From Planococcus citri (Eukaryota > Arthropoda > Insecta > Hemiptera > Pseudococcidae): a stretch of DNA of 64,000 nt. Position 1 is the first letter of the stretch. Each line of letters starts with the position of its first letter. The stretch spans positions 46,252,001-46,316,000 of the forward strand of contig NC_088679.1 of NCBI RefSeq assembly GCF_950023065.1. Direction: 5' to 3'. The translations under genes were made by a program, and so were the position numbers. Shown here in pieces: positions 35,041 to 48,560 of the stretch. The notes below the pieces were generated by a model that was not told the origin of the DNA, searched no databases, and saw nothing but the letters and a program-made list of their open reading frames with translations.

Positions 35041-37721
35041 GGTACCTAATTAAATATAAGTAATGGGAGGCAATGTAAGAATGTAATGTCTGTGTAAAGG
35101 GTGAGACTTAAGAGATATTAAAAATAATAAGGAGTAGAATCCATCTACAAAGTGGGCGAAAGATTGTTTAAATTTTATCATCATTGAGATTTGAAAGTAC
35201 CGAAGTATTTCCAAACGCCAAACCGCTGAATTTTCCATTCTCCCACCCTCTCTCCATCCACTCATCTACTCAGACAACATTCGAAAATACGTTCGAAATA
35301 TTATTAATTTATATTGAAAAATCCTTGAAATCCATCGCAGAACATTCGAATGATAACAGCTGCCGGCAAGGAAACGCCTTTATCAAAAGGAAAAGATCAG
35401 CTGTAATAAGTACCGAAGGAAGGAACGAAACGAACGTTGGTCGGTCGTCTCGTCGCAGTAAAAAATTTCAATACCACTTGAGGGATAACTTTTGGCGAAT
35501 TGGTATAGTTGAACATGACTTTCGTAACATTTATACGTATAGACCTATGTTATGTTTTTCCACACCCAGTCTTTTTAGAAGTTTTACAAACCCTGGCCTA
35601 CATCAATATTATTGATAACTCGCCATTAATAATTTTCCATTTGATCTGAGTGATCTCACATCGAACGCGAACGTAGGTCTAGGTACTCGCGAAAAAGATG
35701 CACATATTCGGAATAAATATCGATAATCGAGTAATGAATTGTTTTTCCGTTCCGTGGGTTTACACCTTTCCAAAAAGTTACAATATATCACGCATTATTA
35801 TTGCTATGCGTTAACATTGGATTGCTTGTAACCTTGAATAAATCGTGTAGAATATTGCAAAAAAACAACAACATCGCCACCACAATCGGATACATATTTC
35901 AGAGGTTCGACACGCCTATTCAATTGATGAAACTTAGATATAAATATGAAACAAAGAAAGGTACATATGTACATTTGTACGTGTTATAAGTTACCTATAC
36001 ATTACCTACCATTTACCGATCATTGATACAGAGTCCAGTGTCTCACACTTCGACTAACACTTAACCACATGTTTCAAAACCTCTAACTCGCGGATTTCGA
36101 TTTCGAATGATTAATCGAACATGAACACAATAATTTTACAAATCCATCTAGTTGAAAATTGGTGCTTTTTTTACACATGCAAATGCCCCATTCCAAAATC
36201 AAATCCAAATGAATCGCGACACAGGTACGAGTATAATTATGATGAAAATTTTGACACGAGCATGTTGCACCTGTCATGTCGAACAGTTGTCACTTTGAAT
36301 ACTTACTACGAAAAATCCTCTAAAGAGAAATCCCCTGTTTCTCATTCTCAAGTCATTACTTAAGTATCGTTCCAAAATACATTAGGCTATTGATTCGATT
36401 TCGAAGTTCCGAACACGTTAGTAAAACACATCGATCAATTACATTCTCCATTACAACATACTGCACGTAATGTACATCGAACAAATTAACGTGTAAATTA
36501 TATCGTCGGGTTCGTTTTTAAATTACTTTTATTTTTAAGCTCACCCCGTATATGTTTCGGACATGACCTACGGCGATCTAAAATATCGGTATAATTTTCT
36601 ATACGTAAGGACATCCAAGTTGTAATTACCCAATTACCTATCCATCTGTTACAATTCAATGTACACGTTTGAAAAAATACCAACTTGAGTCAAATTTCGT
36701 ACAAAATATCAGCTCAGATATAACTCTCAATACACGAGACAATAGTCAACGATCAGTTCTCACGCTAATTTTCACGACTTGGAAAAAAAATCAAAGAAAA
36801 ACAATACCACAATCGGCCAGAATCGAACATAAACAAAAATAATCACTTATAGGTACATTCTATTTACATGATCGAAGGTCATTTCCATAAAGTATCAGTT
36901 TAATGACTTCGCAGTGGTATAGCCCTCCCTAGCTAACAGCCAAGTTGCAACAAGTGTTTTTTAAGTGTTAGTGTTACAATTACCGACCTTGATTAATAGG
37001 TGTGTCTCGTTAAATGCAGTTACCTGGGTAAAATAAAAGAAAAAACTCGCATCCAATTTTACGTTTTGCGATCTTTCCAAGTCGTGCTTGACAATACTGA
37101 AATAATCCGCGAACACGACTCGGTAGGTCTGGAGGAATATGAGTTTTAATACAGTACGTTACACCCCACGCGAAGTTCTCACGTCATATTACGGTATACG
37201 TACCCGTACATTACGACTATTATCATGCTCTGACAAATTCACAGACAAATTCGTATCGCGTCTCGCTTCCATTTCACATTTACGAGTATGTGTGTACATA
37301 TTGTATAGTTAAGTTGGAGAAGAGCCAAGTACATACATTCTAATTTTCGTATTCATTGATAACATGTTCTCTAACTACCATAGTAAAATGCAACTACTTC
37401 GGTACCTACAATAATAAGCGTGTGCCAAACATCGAAATAAATAAATAATGGTGACTTTTACAAGCCATTGAATGTACGATATGCAAGTTTGACTTCAGCT
37501 AGGTAAATAAAAATGACACTTTGCAAATTTTTCTAATTACGAGTATGTAGGTAGGTAGCTAGGTACATATCAGGAACTTATGTTTCTATTAGCCCAAGTT
37601 GACTTGAAAAGTACACTCAAAGTTATAAGGACGATCATTTTGCAATTCTTTAGAAAGTATATGGTCATTTTTGGATTTTTGGAGAGTTCCTAAAATAACA
37701 AAAGTAGCCCATTAGTAAGTA
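35041..37721. other. Unique-looking non-coding stretch
   Basis: More even composition. A plus-strand frame at 35184-35615 is open for 143 codons but has no ATG-led start with support, no splice signals and no domain. A minus-strand segment near 36547-36651 is open between an acceptor-like TTGTAACAG and a donor-like GGG then GTGAGC, encoding DILDRRRSCPKHIR at its end. It is a possible short exon, not called. The two bases before 37722 are the left TA of the pogo-like element. Confidence 0.35.
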
Positions 37722-38090
37722 CAGTAGACTTCCGATTATCCGGACTAACTGGGGAATTTGGTTGTCCGGATAAGCAAAAATCCGGATAATACGGATTATT
37801 GTCTTTTTGGTTGAATTTTTGGTAGAAAATGACTGTTTTTTTGATGATAATGGTGTATTTTGCAATTTTTAATAAAACGTGCAAGGGATAAATTCTATTA
37901 CTTCAAAAAATAGAGAAAAACCAATTAAAAACAAAGATTATAAAATTTTTTTACTATGTACTCGTAAGTAATTTGTGTATGATTGTCCGGATAACACGGA
38001 TTTTGTCCGGATAATCAAAAAGTCCGGATAATAAGGAGAATATTTTTTCGTCCGGATAATACGGCTGTCCGGATAAGCGGAAGTCTACTG
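37722..38090. mobile_element. Pogo-like (Tc1/mariner superfamily) MITE, 369 bp
   Basis: The left end CAGTAGACTTCCGATTATCC and the right end GGATAAGCGGAAGTCTACTG are inverted copies of each other, differing at one base in the first 20. The element is flanked by TA on both sides (37720-37721 and 38091-38092). CAGT-type ends that continue into TCCGATTATCCGG are typical of pogo/Tigger elements. The core TCCGGATAA recurs several times near both ends (for example around 37769, 37790, 37987, 38006, 38023, 38051, 38069), perhaps transposase-binding repeats. No transposase frame, so non-autonomous. Confidence 0.85.
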
Positions 38091-38114
38091 TAAGTAAGTA
38101 CAATAATTTTTTAC

Positions 38115-38137
38115 AAAAAAAAAAAAAAAAAAAAAAA
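38115..38137. repeat. A23 homopolymer
   Basis: Twenty-three consecutive A residues 25 bases beyond the pogo-like element. It could be a retroposon tail or plain slippage; no adjoining retroposon body is recognisable. Confidence 0.85.
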
Positions 38138-38187
38138 TTGAAAAATTTTGTCATTTTTAAATTTTATTTCAAGAGTTACTCATCATT

Positions 38188-38283
38188 TTCAAGGTTTCTG
38201 AGGATGCAACGCAAGATATATTGTGACCAAGGGTCTTGGTTACAACCGTACTTAGTGCCGTTTGGAAACGTATACTTCAATTA
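38188..38283. mobile_element. Partial copy of a foldback element
   Basis: Shares TTTTCAAGGTTTC, CCAAGGGTCTTGG and the end GTTTGGAAACGTATACTTC with the foldback element at 58845-59098, in compatible order. Only the interior and one end are present, and the left inverted end is missing. This shows the 58.9-kb element belongs to a dispersed family. Confidence 0.55.
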
Positions 38284-40350
38284 AAACCTGTTATTTCCAC
38301 CATTTCAAACATTTTCCAAAAGTCTGAAAACCTCAATCTGGGTTTATAAGTCGTAAACTTTCTCTACACAGAGTCACAGAGAGTATCTAATCTACCTATA
38401 AGATGTGCGTGTTTCTCACAGCTTTTCAATCACTTATGTGAATTTTTCGATTTTTGGGGAATTTTTAAAAAATTAACTGAAGGTCAAAAAATCAAAAATG
38501 CGAAAAAAGTAATATTAAATTGGACAAGAAAACCCCTGAATCGATGGGGAACGATTTCGAAACATTTTGAGTAGTTCTGGAGCCTCCAGCAGATTTTTTT
38601 CATGTTGAAATTTTCACAAATTGTGACTCAATGAAGTTGAAAAACTATAAATTTACTTTACACCCCAATACCAACATTTTGTCTTGACTGCAGGTGATGT
38701 TTTCACACCGTTCTGGAGCCTCCAGTTTATTTTAACAAATTTCAAATTTTCAAAAAATTCCATAAAAATGGTCAAAAAAATGTTTATTACGTTTACACAC
38801 GATTGACGCTTGTTTGCGACTTACTTAACCGATTACACATCATTTCTCCTAAATCAGTTTCTATTGGTTCAGAATCACATTTATGTAGGCATTTCTCTAG
38901 CGATTTCATCATTGAAAATTTTGAAACACAAACGGTTCCGAATCGGCAAAAACTGATTTTGGAGAAATGGAGAATAATCAATTATGTAAGTGGATCACTA
39001 AAAATAACCAATCGTGTTCAAAGTTGAAATGTGTAGTTTTTATAGCACTTTTTCAAAATCTGCAGTTTTCAAAAACTTGCTGAAGGTTTCAGAACAGCTT
39101 GAATCCAGCTTCAATCAACTTAGCATGTTGAAGTTATGGTATACAATCAATTTCAGTTTTTAAACTTTATTGGGTAAAATTTTGTAGAATTTTAAACTTT
39201 TCAAAATTAGCTGGAGGCTCCAGAACTGCTCAAAATGATTCGATGCTGTTTCTAATGGATTTGGAAGAAGGTAGAAAATAGCATACAAATCAAATTCCAG
39301 TTTTCTAGATTTTGGTAAAATTTTCACTTCTTTTTTTTTCAATTTTCGTTCTGAAGGGAGACCGGAGCCTTGGCGCAAATTTGATTTTTTAAAATTTACC
39401 AAAAATCGAAACATGCACTTTGACACTTGAAATTTCGGCTGGAAACGTATCTTTGCAGGTTCTTTCGATATTGGTATGTAGTTTTGCAAGGTTCGAAAAT
39501 GTTTCTGTTGGTTGGGATACCTCTCTTGTTAGTTTGACAATTTTATTGAATTCAAGAAAAAATCAAAATGGTCTGTCATCAGTTCTGGAAACTCCCATTT
39601 CGATCACATCTGAATAACAATCACATTTATAGCGGCATGGTATTTTTGTCAGCTCATTTTTTTTCAAAAAAATCTCCTCAAAATCTCGACTCAAGTAATC
39701 TTTTTTTATGTTCACTTTTGACATGAGTGAAAAAATGCACTTTTTTAGCCAACATTTTTTCAAAAAAAAAAAAAAAATGTATAAATCTCAGAATGTGCGA
39801 TTAGGCGGAAACTGGGTTCTCTTTTTATATAGATCTTATTTCAAGTACCAATGTGTTTCAAAATGTCCACTTTTAACAAGAGAAAAAAAGTTTCATTTTC
39901 TGGTCTAAATTTCTTCAAAAATTTTTTCCTAAAATCACAAAATGGCCGATTCGACATCTACAACTCAGGGGATCTTCTTTCTAGGACTTTTTCTAGCTAA
40001 CAGGATATTTTTTGAGAAAAACGAGAAAAAACGTATTTTTCCACATTTTACAAGTTTTTTTGAAGAGCTCGGAGTCTCAAAAAAATGTTTTTCTCCACTC
40101 GTGTCGAAATTTGGGCTCTAAATGTGATAAAGAATGAAGTTTTCTGGGATACAAATTGAACATTCAATTTTGTCATCAATATTTTATTCAATTTCCGAAC
40201 TGGGTTTAGTTAATTTAAAAATCTGTCTTGAATTTTCAGTTTAGGCAGCTGAATTTTATTTTGGGAGCTACCCCATAGGTTCTCATGCTTTGCTGAAAAA
40301 AACGAAAAAAACCTGTGACTGAGTGACTGATCTAATAATGATATGATTTA
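38284..40350. repeat. Region of old dispersed repeats with GGAGCCTCCAG motifs
   Basis: TCTGGAGCCTCCAG or its inverse recurs at about 38577, 38712 and 39217, set in AAAATTT-rich DNA. The same motif lies near the centre of the large inverted repeat (about 28371, 28724 and 29026). GGCAGCTGAATTTTATTTTGGGAGC near 40244 resembles another motif shared with that repeat. Individual copy boundaries cannot be drawn. No gene. Confidence 0.4.
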
Positions 40351-42200
40351 TTACCGATTTACCAACTCTTCAGTCGTAAATTGTTTCAATCATCGAGTTC
40401 ATAAATTGATGTGTATGATGCAATTTCATAATTAGTATAAGTTGATTTTTAATTTACTCCCGTATATGATAGGTAAGTATAAATTTTGAATGAGATACCT
40501 ATTTATGCAACCATTCTTTATAAAGTTCTTATCATAAAATCTAATGCTCGTGTAATATCGCCGACCAGAAAAGATGTTTATCTTAACGACTACCGAAAAA
40601 ACAACATTGAAAAAAATGCCTATGTCGATACGCGATGAAAAAGTGATTCCGTATTTGTAACATTTAAAATGTCCGACGACGCGTAACGACCATACCATCT
40701 AAAAATAGGTTAACATTTGAATATATGTATACCTACCATTTTTTTTCAACTTCGCTTTTTCTCCCTGTCTGTGTTTTGTGTGTAGCCGATTCAATTGAAA
40801 ATATGATTAAATCTCGCCGATTAATATAGTATACTCTTCGTACGGTAACGGTTAATTATCTAGCCGACAACTAGCCCATGGATTATGGTTGTAAAAGAAA
40901 GGAAGAAGTCAATGAAACCGTTTAAAACCAGTTTCGCAATAAGTACGAAAGAATATGTGCCGACGAAGAGCACCGAACACTTTTGCGCACCTGTGCGCTT
41001 GTCAAACTTGAATCACCTGATGTAGCGTAAAATGTGTGAAATATCGCAAAACAAAATAATATGATGATTTAGTGTATACATAAACTTACACATAGGTGCA
41101 GGGGCATTACATCGAGCGAACAAACAAGTCCCTAACGCGTGAGAGGGCAAGGTAGGTATTGTCAAAAAGTTGAAATTGGCCGGACGTGATAAGTTCAATG
41201 ATTTATGTCTTCTTATGATCTGATTACGATGGTGGTATCTACTCGTATAGTTGTCAGGTGCAATGGCCATCCATCGAGTTTAGGGTAGCCTAATTATAGG
41301 ATAGGTATCAAAAATCTAGCTAGGTACGAGTACTTGAGACTTACTCATGCACTGAGCATTCTCAAGATGAACAGTTGGTGTTCCTGAATAACCAGTAATA
41401 CGAAAAAATTAATATTATACGTGTTTATTGCGTTCTCGTTGATTATTATATTACCACAATACGCATTCGATGATATAGTGGTATTGTTAATGGCAAATTT
41501 TAACGTTGCGTTGTGTAATACAATATTGCCTAGTGCGGTTTGTGAAAATTGGACGCCTCGCTAGGGTTCGAATTCTTTGTAACGAAGGTACCTATACCTA
41601 ACCTACACTCTCATAAAATCTAGCGTAATTTTTTTTCTTCGACTGAAATTATCGGTTCGTAATGAGCTCTTCAATTAAAAAAAAATTAATCTGTGAAATG
41701 CATTCTAAATGGCGAAGTACATTCGTATTATTTTGCCTATGATATTACGAAATTTTTTTTCTCTTACTTGTAGCCTGTGGGTTGTACATTTCCTGTTACG
41801 GTAATGTAATCGTAATGGTAAAGTTTGATGTATAAATCTTGTATGTACACTGCTGATAAATATTAGGCCTGGTACTTAGGATTTTTACATGCTGTTAACT
41901 TTATGCTGTCTATACCTTTGCCTCTACCTATTCCCTTTTTTTATCGTTCTTCATTCTTATGAAAAATACCTATATTTTACTTGTTTTTATCTTTCTCAGC
42001 TTTCGTTTTATGCGTAAACCTATCTGAAATTTTTTTGAAGTGCAGACATATTCTTTTTTTTATTGACTTCTATGTTGGTAAGATTTTGATACCTTTCAAC
42101 ATAGGTTAATTACCTATCTCCATTTTGATTTCTACTTATCCTTGATTCTGGTTCCATTGAAGGTTGAAATGAATCAAATTGATGTTTACATTTAGTTCAG
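40351..42200. other. Unique-looking non-coding stretch
   Basis: Even composition with many TACGAG and GTAGGTA strings. On the minus strand 41100-41270 an ATG frame (MAIAPDNYTSRYHHR...) runs into a strong donor-like GTAAGT. That fits a first exon, but there is no other support, so it is not called. Confidence 0.35.
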
Positions 42201-45200
42201 TAAACATACGGTAAAATGCCAGAATTTGTCAAATATTTCAGAGATTATTCGAAGTTTTGTTTTGAAAATGCTCGAAAAACGCAATGCATAAATTTAGACC
42301 AAAAACTGCACGAATTGATGAAAACATCTGCGATCACAAGTATTTGCATTGTCATCGTATCAAAAGACCTACTTAACTTTAATATACGAGTGGGGAAAAT
42401 ATGTAGTACATATTTTTGGGGACTCAAATTTTTTAATAAACGTGACAAGTGTGTAAAATGTTGAGAAGTGCACTTGTCCTCACTCATGGGATGACTGATG
42501 AATGGTTCTCAGAACGCATCAGAAGTTGGAATATGGCTTGAAAGGATTCCCAAAGTTGTAGTTGTAGCTCCCAAATCACACATTTCAATATATTTTCGTT
42601 TTTTTTTGTTTGACAAAATTTGGTTCCAAAAATACACATTAACTGGCCATAAAATTGTTTCACTAATTCATGCAATTTTTGGATCATTTTGAAAAATTCA
42701 AAACTCGAAATGACCATTAAATTTTCTGTTTGGTCAGGTGTTTTTTTGGGGGGGGGGGGGGAGACACCTGTTCTAAAGGTTTCTACCGCGATGGTTAAAA
42801 AAATAATAAAAATCAATGGCTGAGTAATCGATGTATTCCCTTATTAAGTTGTTAGTCATAAGTTTCCCAACATTTTCTCTTTCACTTTCCTCGAAAATAT
42901 CAAATCTGAAGGCGATTCAACCCCTTATCTTCCATTACCCCTCATATGGGTAAGTAAATTTCAAATGAAAATGAATTTAAAAAGTAATAAAATAGAGATA
43001 CCCAGTCCACTTTTCTTTTACGGACCAACTTCAATCTTCTCGCAATAAATTTCGTAACCAACCAGAAAAAATATTGTCGGAGACTTTCCAAAATGCAAGC
43101 CATCGACTACAAAATAATGTTTTAAAATTCAAAAAATTTATCCCGAAATGACGTAAATTTCATCTTCACATTGCATAAAAAACTAGTCTATTAATATAAG
43201 GAAACTTTAACAGAGAGAAAACCAATCAGTCAAGATGCACTTGTTTTGCCGTTTGCTCCCCTCCTTTCTACTACGGACGATGTTGTTCTTACTGATTTCG
43301 GTACTTCTATTACTTCTTTTATTTGCTCTTACCAGTGGTAACTTTGTTGGACTAGACTTAGAGTTATAGGAAATTTACAATGATAAAAGAGGCAATCTCG
43401 AAATACATTCCATCACACCACCACCTTTTAAATCCATATTTTTTTCATTTCGTCTTCTTGTACTGCAAAGTAATACGCATCAGTACAAAAAAAATTGATA
43501 GATATCAAATTTTTCAAAATTCTTGAATTTCTTTTATTAGGTAATTAGTCATCTTTGATCACTTTACTTCAAACAAAGACACTCAAAAAAATTTTGGAAA
43601 GTCAAAAATTGTCCCTTTAAATTTTGATACTATCCTCAAAAAGCGCTGTCATTTTAACGCTCTGCTATAAAATTCAATTTCTGAACATCAGGTTCTTTCA
43701 AAGATTACCACCTTTCAAAATGTAAAATATAGGATGATGAATGAAATTTCCAAAAAAAATTAAGGATTTTTGTGAAATCATTTCAAAATTCCTGCACGAT
43801 TTTGAGCTCAATACACCTCAAATCCCCCCCCCCCCTCAACAGCTTGACATTAACATTTAAAAGTGTTTTTCCAAAGCCAACGAATCAGTGATATAATTTT
43901 CAACACAAAGTAAAACGTGACTCGATAATCACTCGCTTCAAACAATAAATGAGGAAAAATTGAAATTTTGAATTTTCAATAAAAAAAATGCAGTACCTAC
44001 TTTTGAATCAAAAATGTGGACTTTTGAACTTCTTTGATTTGAAGTAGATACCAATTTGTCAAATATAGGGATTTTTTCATCCAATACATGCAGGACTTGA
44101 TCTACGAGTATCAGACATCTGATCACAAAAAAAAAGTAAAAATTGAAAAAAGTTCAAAAAATTATTTCTTAATATTTTTTTCAGTTTTCCAAAATTGTAA
44201 TATTGGATGATTTAATTGATTTAAAAAAAAAAAATCTATACAATTTTCAAACTAGAAGGTAAAGCAAAAATATTTATAGGTATCTATAAAATGATGCATC
44301 TATTTATACGAGTATAGCAAAACTTCACGACGATTCAGCTTATAATACTCGTAGTTTAATAAGCAATAAAACCATTTAAAAATGTGTTAAGTACACATTG
44401 ACGACTGAATATGCTAGGAGGCTGCAATTACACTGTATAGGCATTTTTAAAAAAAGTACCTACTTGAAATGTTGGAGTATATTGATACAAATACTCATCG
44501 GACATTGCTTCCGCATATAGTACACGAACATCACGAATCATTAGAACAAGGCCTTCACGATTTTCGCCCACATTTCATAGGTACACTTAGGTAGGTACAC
44601 TTATTTCTAAACAGGTAATTATGAAAGTCGGTAAATTTGGCTTCCGATGCGATAACATAGATTAACGAGAGAAGTAACGGTTCGATGAAATTGTATAAAT
44701 CAAACTCATTCGCACTTATTTATTGGCCGTGGTGTCAAGTTTCATATACGTCATGAAATTTAAATCACTCACTACTCGTTATTAATAAAGATGTACCGTA
44801 CATTAAATTTCACCTAAAAAAAAACATCTACACGTATCTATTATCAAATAGGTACATACCAAAGTACCTCTACATATTTAAAGCTGGAAAGTTGAACTGT
44901 AAACGTACGAATGGTTTGTATTCAATCATAACTACGTACATTATTTTATACATCAATTTTTTCTTTTTCAAATTGGTCGCATGTTTACTTAAAACGAAAA
45001 CACATAGCTAGAATTTTCATAGAATCCAATTATTTTATTTAAAAACAGAAAAAAAAATACATCACAGAGAAAGTACGCTACTGATTATTATACATATGTA
45101 TGTACTAGCTCCATGACATGTCAGCTTTTAGCTGCTGCACTTGTCCAGTCGAAAATTCAAACGATAAATTGACTTTTGACGAGTTCCAATACCGGAAATG

Positions 45201-46000
45201 TAAGCCAAAAATATTAACCATATTTTTGTACTTTCTTACCTATGTACGCACGTATAATTACGTTCTAAGCTAAGGCAGAAGATTACGTTGGTTACATTAT
45301 TGCCTAATTACCACTACAACGTGTGGGGAAGGTTTGAACTTTCACTGTATGTGTATTTTTTTAAATACTCGATAACGTCCGTGGTTTTCCCACAATTTCC
45401 ATGATTTAATTGTACTTATAGTTTGATTAAATTTTTAAGAAACATAGGTCCATCATGTTTCAATCAATTCGATAATGCGATACGTATAGGCTATCTACTC
45501 GAAATTTGAATCATTTAAATCACATTTAGGCCTACGCTGCTCAAATACGCTTATATCAGAGCAAACGTACACCACGTATACCTACTTAAGTAAATACGTG
45601 TATTTTGGTAACCAACTATGTATATTTTACGTGGTCTACACCGCGACGTTTTAATAATTACCGGTGTGAGGAGTTAATGAATGGTTAATCACTCGGCAAC
45701 AAAGCACAATCGCCTAACACTTTCACTGATTCAATTAAACGCATCACTTAATGAAAATATTGAGAAATAAGCGTAGGTATGTTCGCACGGTCTTCTTGAA
45801 AATTCAAACATCATTGACATTGAGAACCGATTCAAGTAAACATAGGTGCCTAGCTTGGGCGTTAAATTAGCTAATACGTACTCAAAAAGAAGCTGCTAAG
45901 AGTAGGCATGTACATACATACTGAGGTGAGAGGATTTTTTTTGAGTATTGTTTGATTGACGATTAAGGTTGTCGTGATAGTAGTTAATTATAATCAACGA
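42201..46000. other. Non-coding; repeat-like to about 44.2 kb, then unique-looking
   Basis: A G-run at about 42749-42761 and a C-run at 43827-43838 sit in AAAATTT-rich DNA. From about 44200 the sequence is less homopolymeric. Open frames are short and unsupported. Confidence 0.4.
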
Positions 46001-48560
46001 GTTTAAAACATTTGACCATCGTTCGTGGCATAATTTTCAAAAACAAATGTCACCTTTCCTTTCATTTTCTGACTAATCACATTTCATTGCGAGCTCAAGT
46101 ACATATTGTTACAAATTTCATCGCGTTAAATTATTATTCCTAGAATCGACTGATACATTTATTTACGCGAGATGGGAAAAAAACTGTCGATTAGTTTCCT
46201 CGTAATCCATCTATGAAAAATCTTGAATGCTGCAGAGCAGTATTTTTATGAAAAGTAATTTTCAAGGAGTATTTATCATTGTTACCATTTTTCTCGTTCA
46301 CCTCTCCCTCCCCACGTTTACTCTTGAAAAATGCAGATGAATGAAGGTTACAGTTCAAATTGTATTCACAAGTAGGCACATTAGGGTGATCACCCCCACC
46401 CCCTCTCTAAAAAATAAGTCGATGGACTTTGACCAAATTCAGCAAAAATCTTCATTTTCAGTTGAAAGTTACTCAGAAAATTTTTTTAGTAGCGGAGGTG
46501 CTTCTGGAGGGGCGAATTGGACCCTCAACGAGGAAACATTTTGGAAAAAATCGTGTTTTTTCGCTTCTATCGTTACCCAACCTGTTTCGGGTAGAACAGC
46601 CCAGTCCCAAATTAAAGTGGTAGTTCAGTTTCTGCGTCACTCCAGGTTATTGCCGTCAAAATACAAGACCACTTTTAGGGTTCTACTGAGCGGTTAAAAA
46701 TTTGCAAATCGCTTAATTAAATATTTTTTCGTAAATTGGTGTTTTGAAAATTTTTTTAATCGAATCAAAATATTTAAACATATTATTCCTGAAATTAAGG
46801 AAATATTTTGGAACGCAGTGATGTCAATTTTTTTGTCATTTCTGCTTTCATAAAATCGAGAAAACAAGCCAAACTTACAAAATTTTTTGAAGTATTGAAT
46901 GAAGCTAAATTTTTTTAAAGAGAAAAAGGGATAGAGAATGAAAACTGAATTCAATATAGAGTGATTGAAAAGATTATATGTATAGCACGTTTGCAAAAAT
47001 TATACTCCAGAGCCAATTTAGCGACTAATTTGTAAAGATTCTTCACTCGCCATATACGACAAACATAAATGATTTTTTTATTGCCAATTTCACGCCAGGG
47101 AATCACGCACGTTATCAGCAAAATAGGTAGGTTTATTTGCCATTTCGTTCATGCAGTAAAAATAAGATAATCAAATAGATTCTTCTAAGAGGCATCCGGT
47201 TCATAAATCTACCGCGAAATAAAATCCAAATTTACCTATACGCGATGAAAAAAAAAACACCCATCGAAATCATTAGAACCAGTATTTACAATGTACGAGA
47301 TATATTAACCGGTAGCTATAAAATTGCCGAATCTATAATTCATCTTGAATTAGATACTCAAGACTGGACTAAACAAGCAAGCGCGCGCAAAAAATCGCAC
47401 GTTTTTCCAAAAACTCTTCAGTATACCCAATTCTTTTGCTGGTAAACCGCTTTCTCTATATATAGTTATTTGCGCTTGCTATATGGTATTTTTTTATTAA
47501 TTATTTTTTCCAGCTTGTCCGCATAAATGGTGCGGTAACTCTAGTTTTGTTCCGTTTATTTTCGACGTACCTTAAAGCGCTCAAATCGAATTATTTACGT
47601 AATCGTTCGACCAAACTTCTTCGAATATTAATTAATCCTCGTAAACTGGATTTAATTACCTTAATTTGAAAGTTATGGTCTATAAATTGATAAAATGCAC
47701 CATTTTACGATGACACTCCATATGCCTAATTGTCCTCAAAGATACAAATTGCCCTACTAATAGAACATCGATACTTATAATGCAAAGATAAAAAGAGAAA
47801 AAACTGAAATAATGAGCTGCTATCAGAACTGCTTACATACAGGTGATTTCAATCCTTAATCGACTATTCATCAAATACAAGTACATATCTTCGTATTTAA
47901 ATTCTATGTAAAATAGAGCAGTGCATAGAATTCGAAATGTCTTCCTGTGATCCAATAGGAACATCTGCGAGTATAATATGCAAGTATTTACGATAGACCA
48001 TCTCAGCCCGAGTACAGCGTTCAAACACCCTATCAGGATAGATACTCAACCACTTACTCTATTCATACTTGCGTGAGTACACTGCACCAAGTAGGTATGA
48101 ATGTAAATGTAGGTAGGTATATTCAAAATCGCATACGATGCAAAACATTTGTTACATTGTTTCAAATCACGACATTTAACATAAAAGCGTCAATTGTAAT
48201 GTATCTAAAAGGTACTTACAGTTGTCTGGTCACGTTGGGTAAATTCTGCGTCAGCAAATTAACTCGGTTGAGTTTGAATTCTGCAACAATATGAAACGAA
48301 AAAAATGATCAGTAAAAGGTAACAAATACGTAATATGGAAAACAAACGTAGGCTGATTAAAATATTCGTGTATAAAAAAATACAACAACGTGGTTTCAAA
48401 AATAACGATTCTGTTATTTATGCACGCGTGTGAATCCGTGAAATGGGGAATCGTATCATTTATCAAGAATCAAGATATGTAGATATTTTCCAAATGTGCA
48501 ACTGATTTAGAATAATCAACCGCTGCGATCTTTCAATTCTCACTTTTATCCACAATCGCA
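46001..48560. other. Non-coding stretch with a 12-bp palindrome
   Basis: GGGTGATCACCC, a perfect palindrome, lies at 46384-46395 at the start of a C-rich patch. The frame open at 46341-46697 (118 codons) has low-complexity runs and no domain and probably reflects an old repeat. 47480-47700 is unique-looking and could hold conserved non-coding DNA. Confidence 0.35.

Noticed and set aside
35184..35615. 143-codon open frame on the plus strand
   Set aside because: No ATG-led start with support, no splice signals, no domain, and patchy composition; consistent with chance.
36547..36651. Short minus-strand segment between acceptor-like and donor-like sites
   Set aside because: Only about 35 codons, no recognisable family and no neighbouring exon in matching phase.
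41100..41270. Minus-strand ATG frame ending at a GTAAGT donor-like site
   Set aside because: Fits a first exon in form, but a GT-donor string next to a 57-codon frame can arise by chance; no partner exon or domain.
46341..46697. 118-codon open frame on the plus strand
   Set aside because: Overlaps a second open frame, has low-complexity runs and no domain; probably an old repeat.
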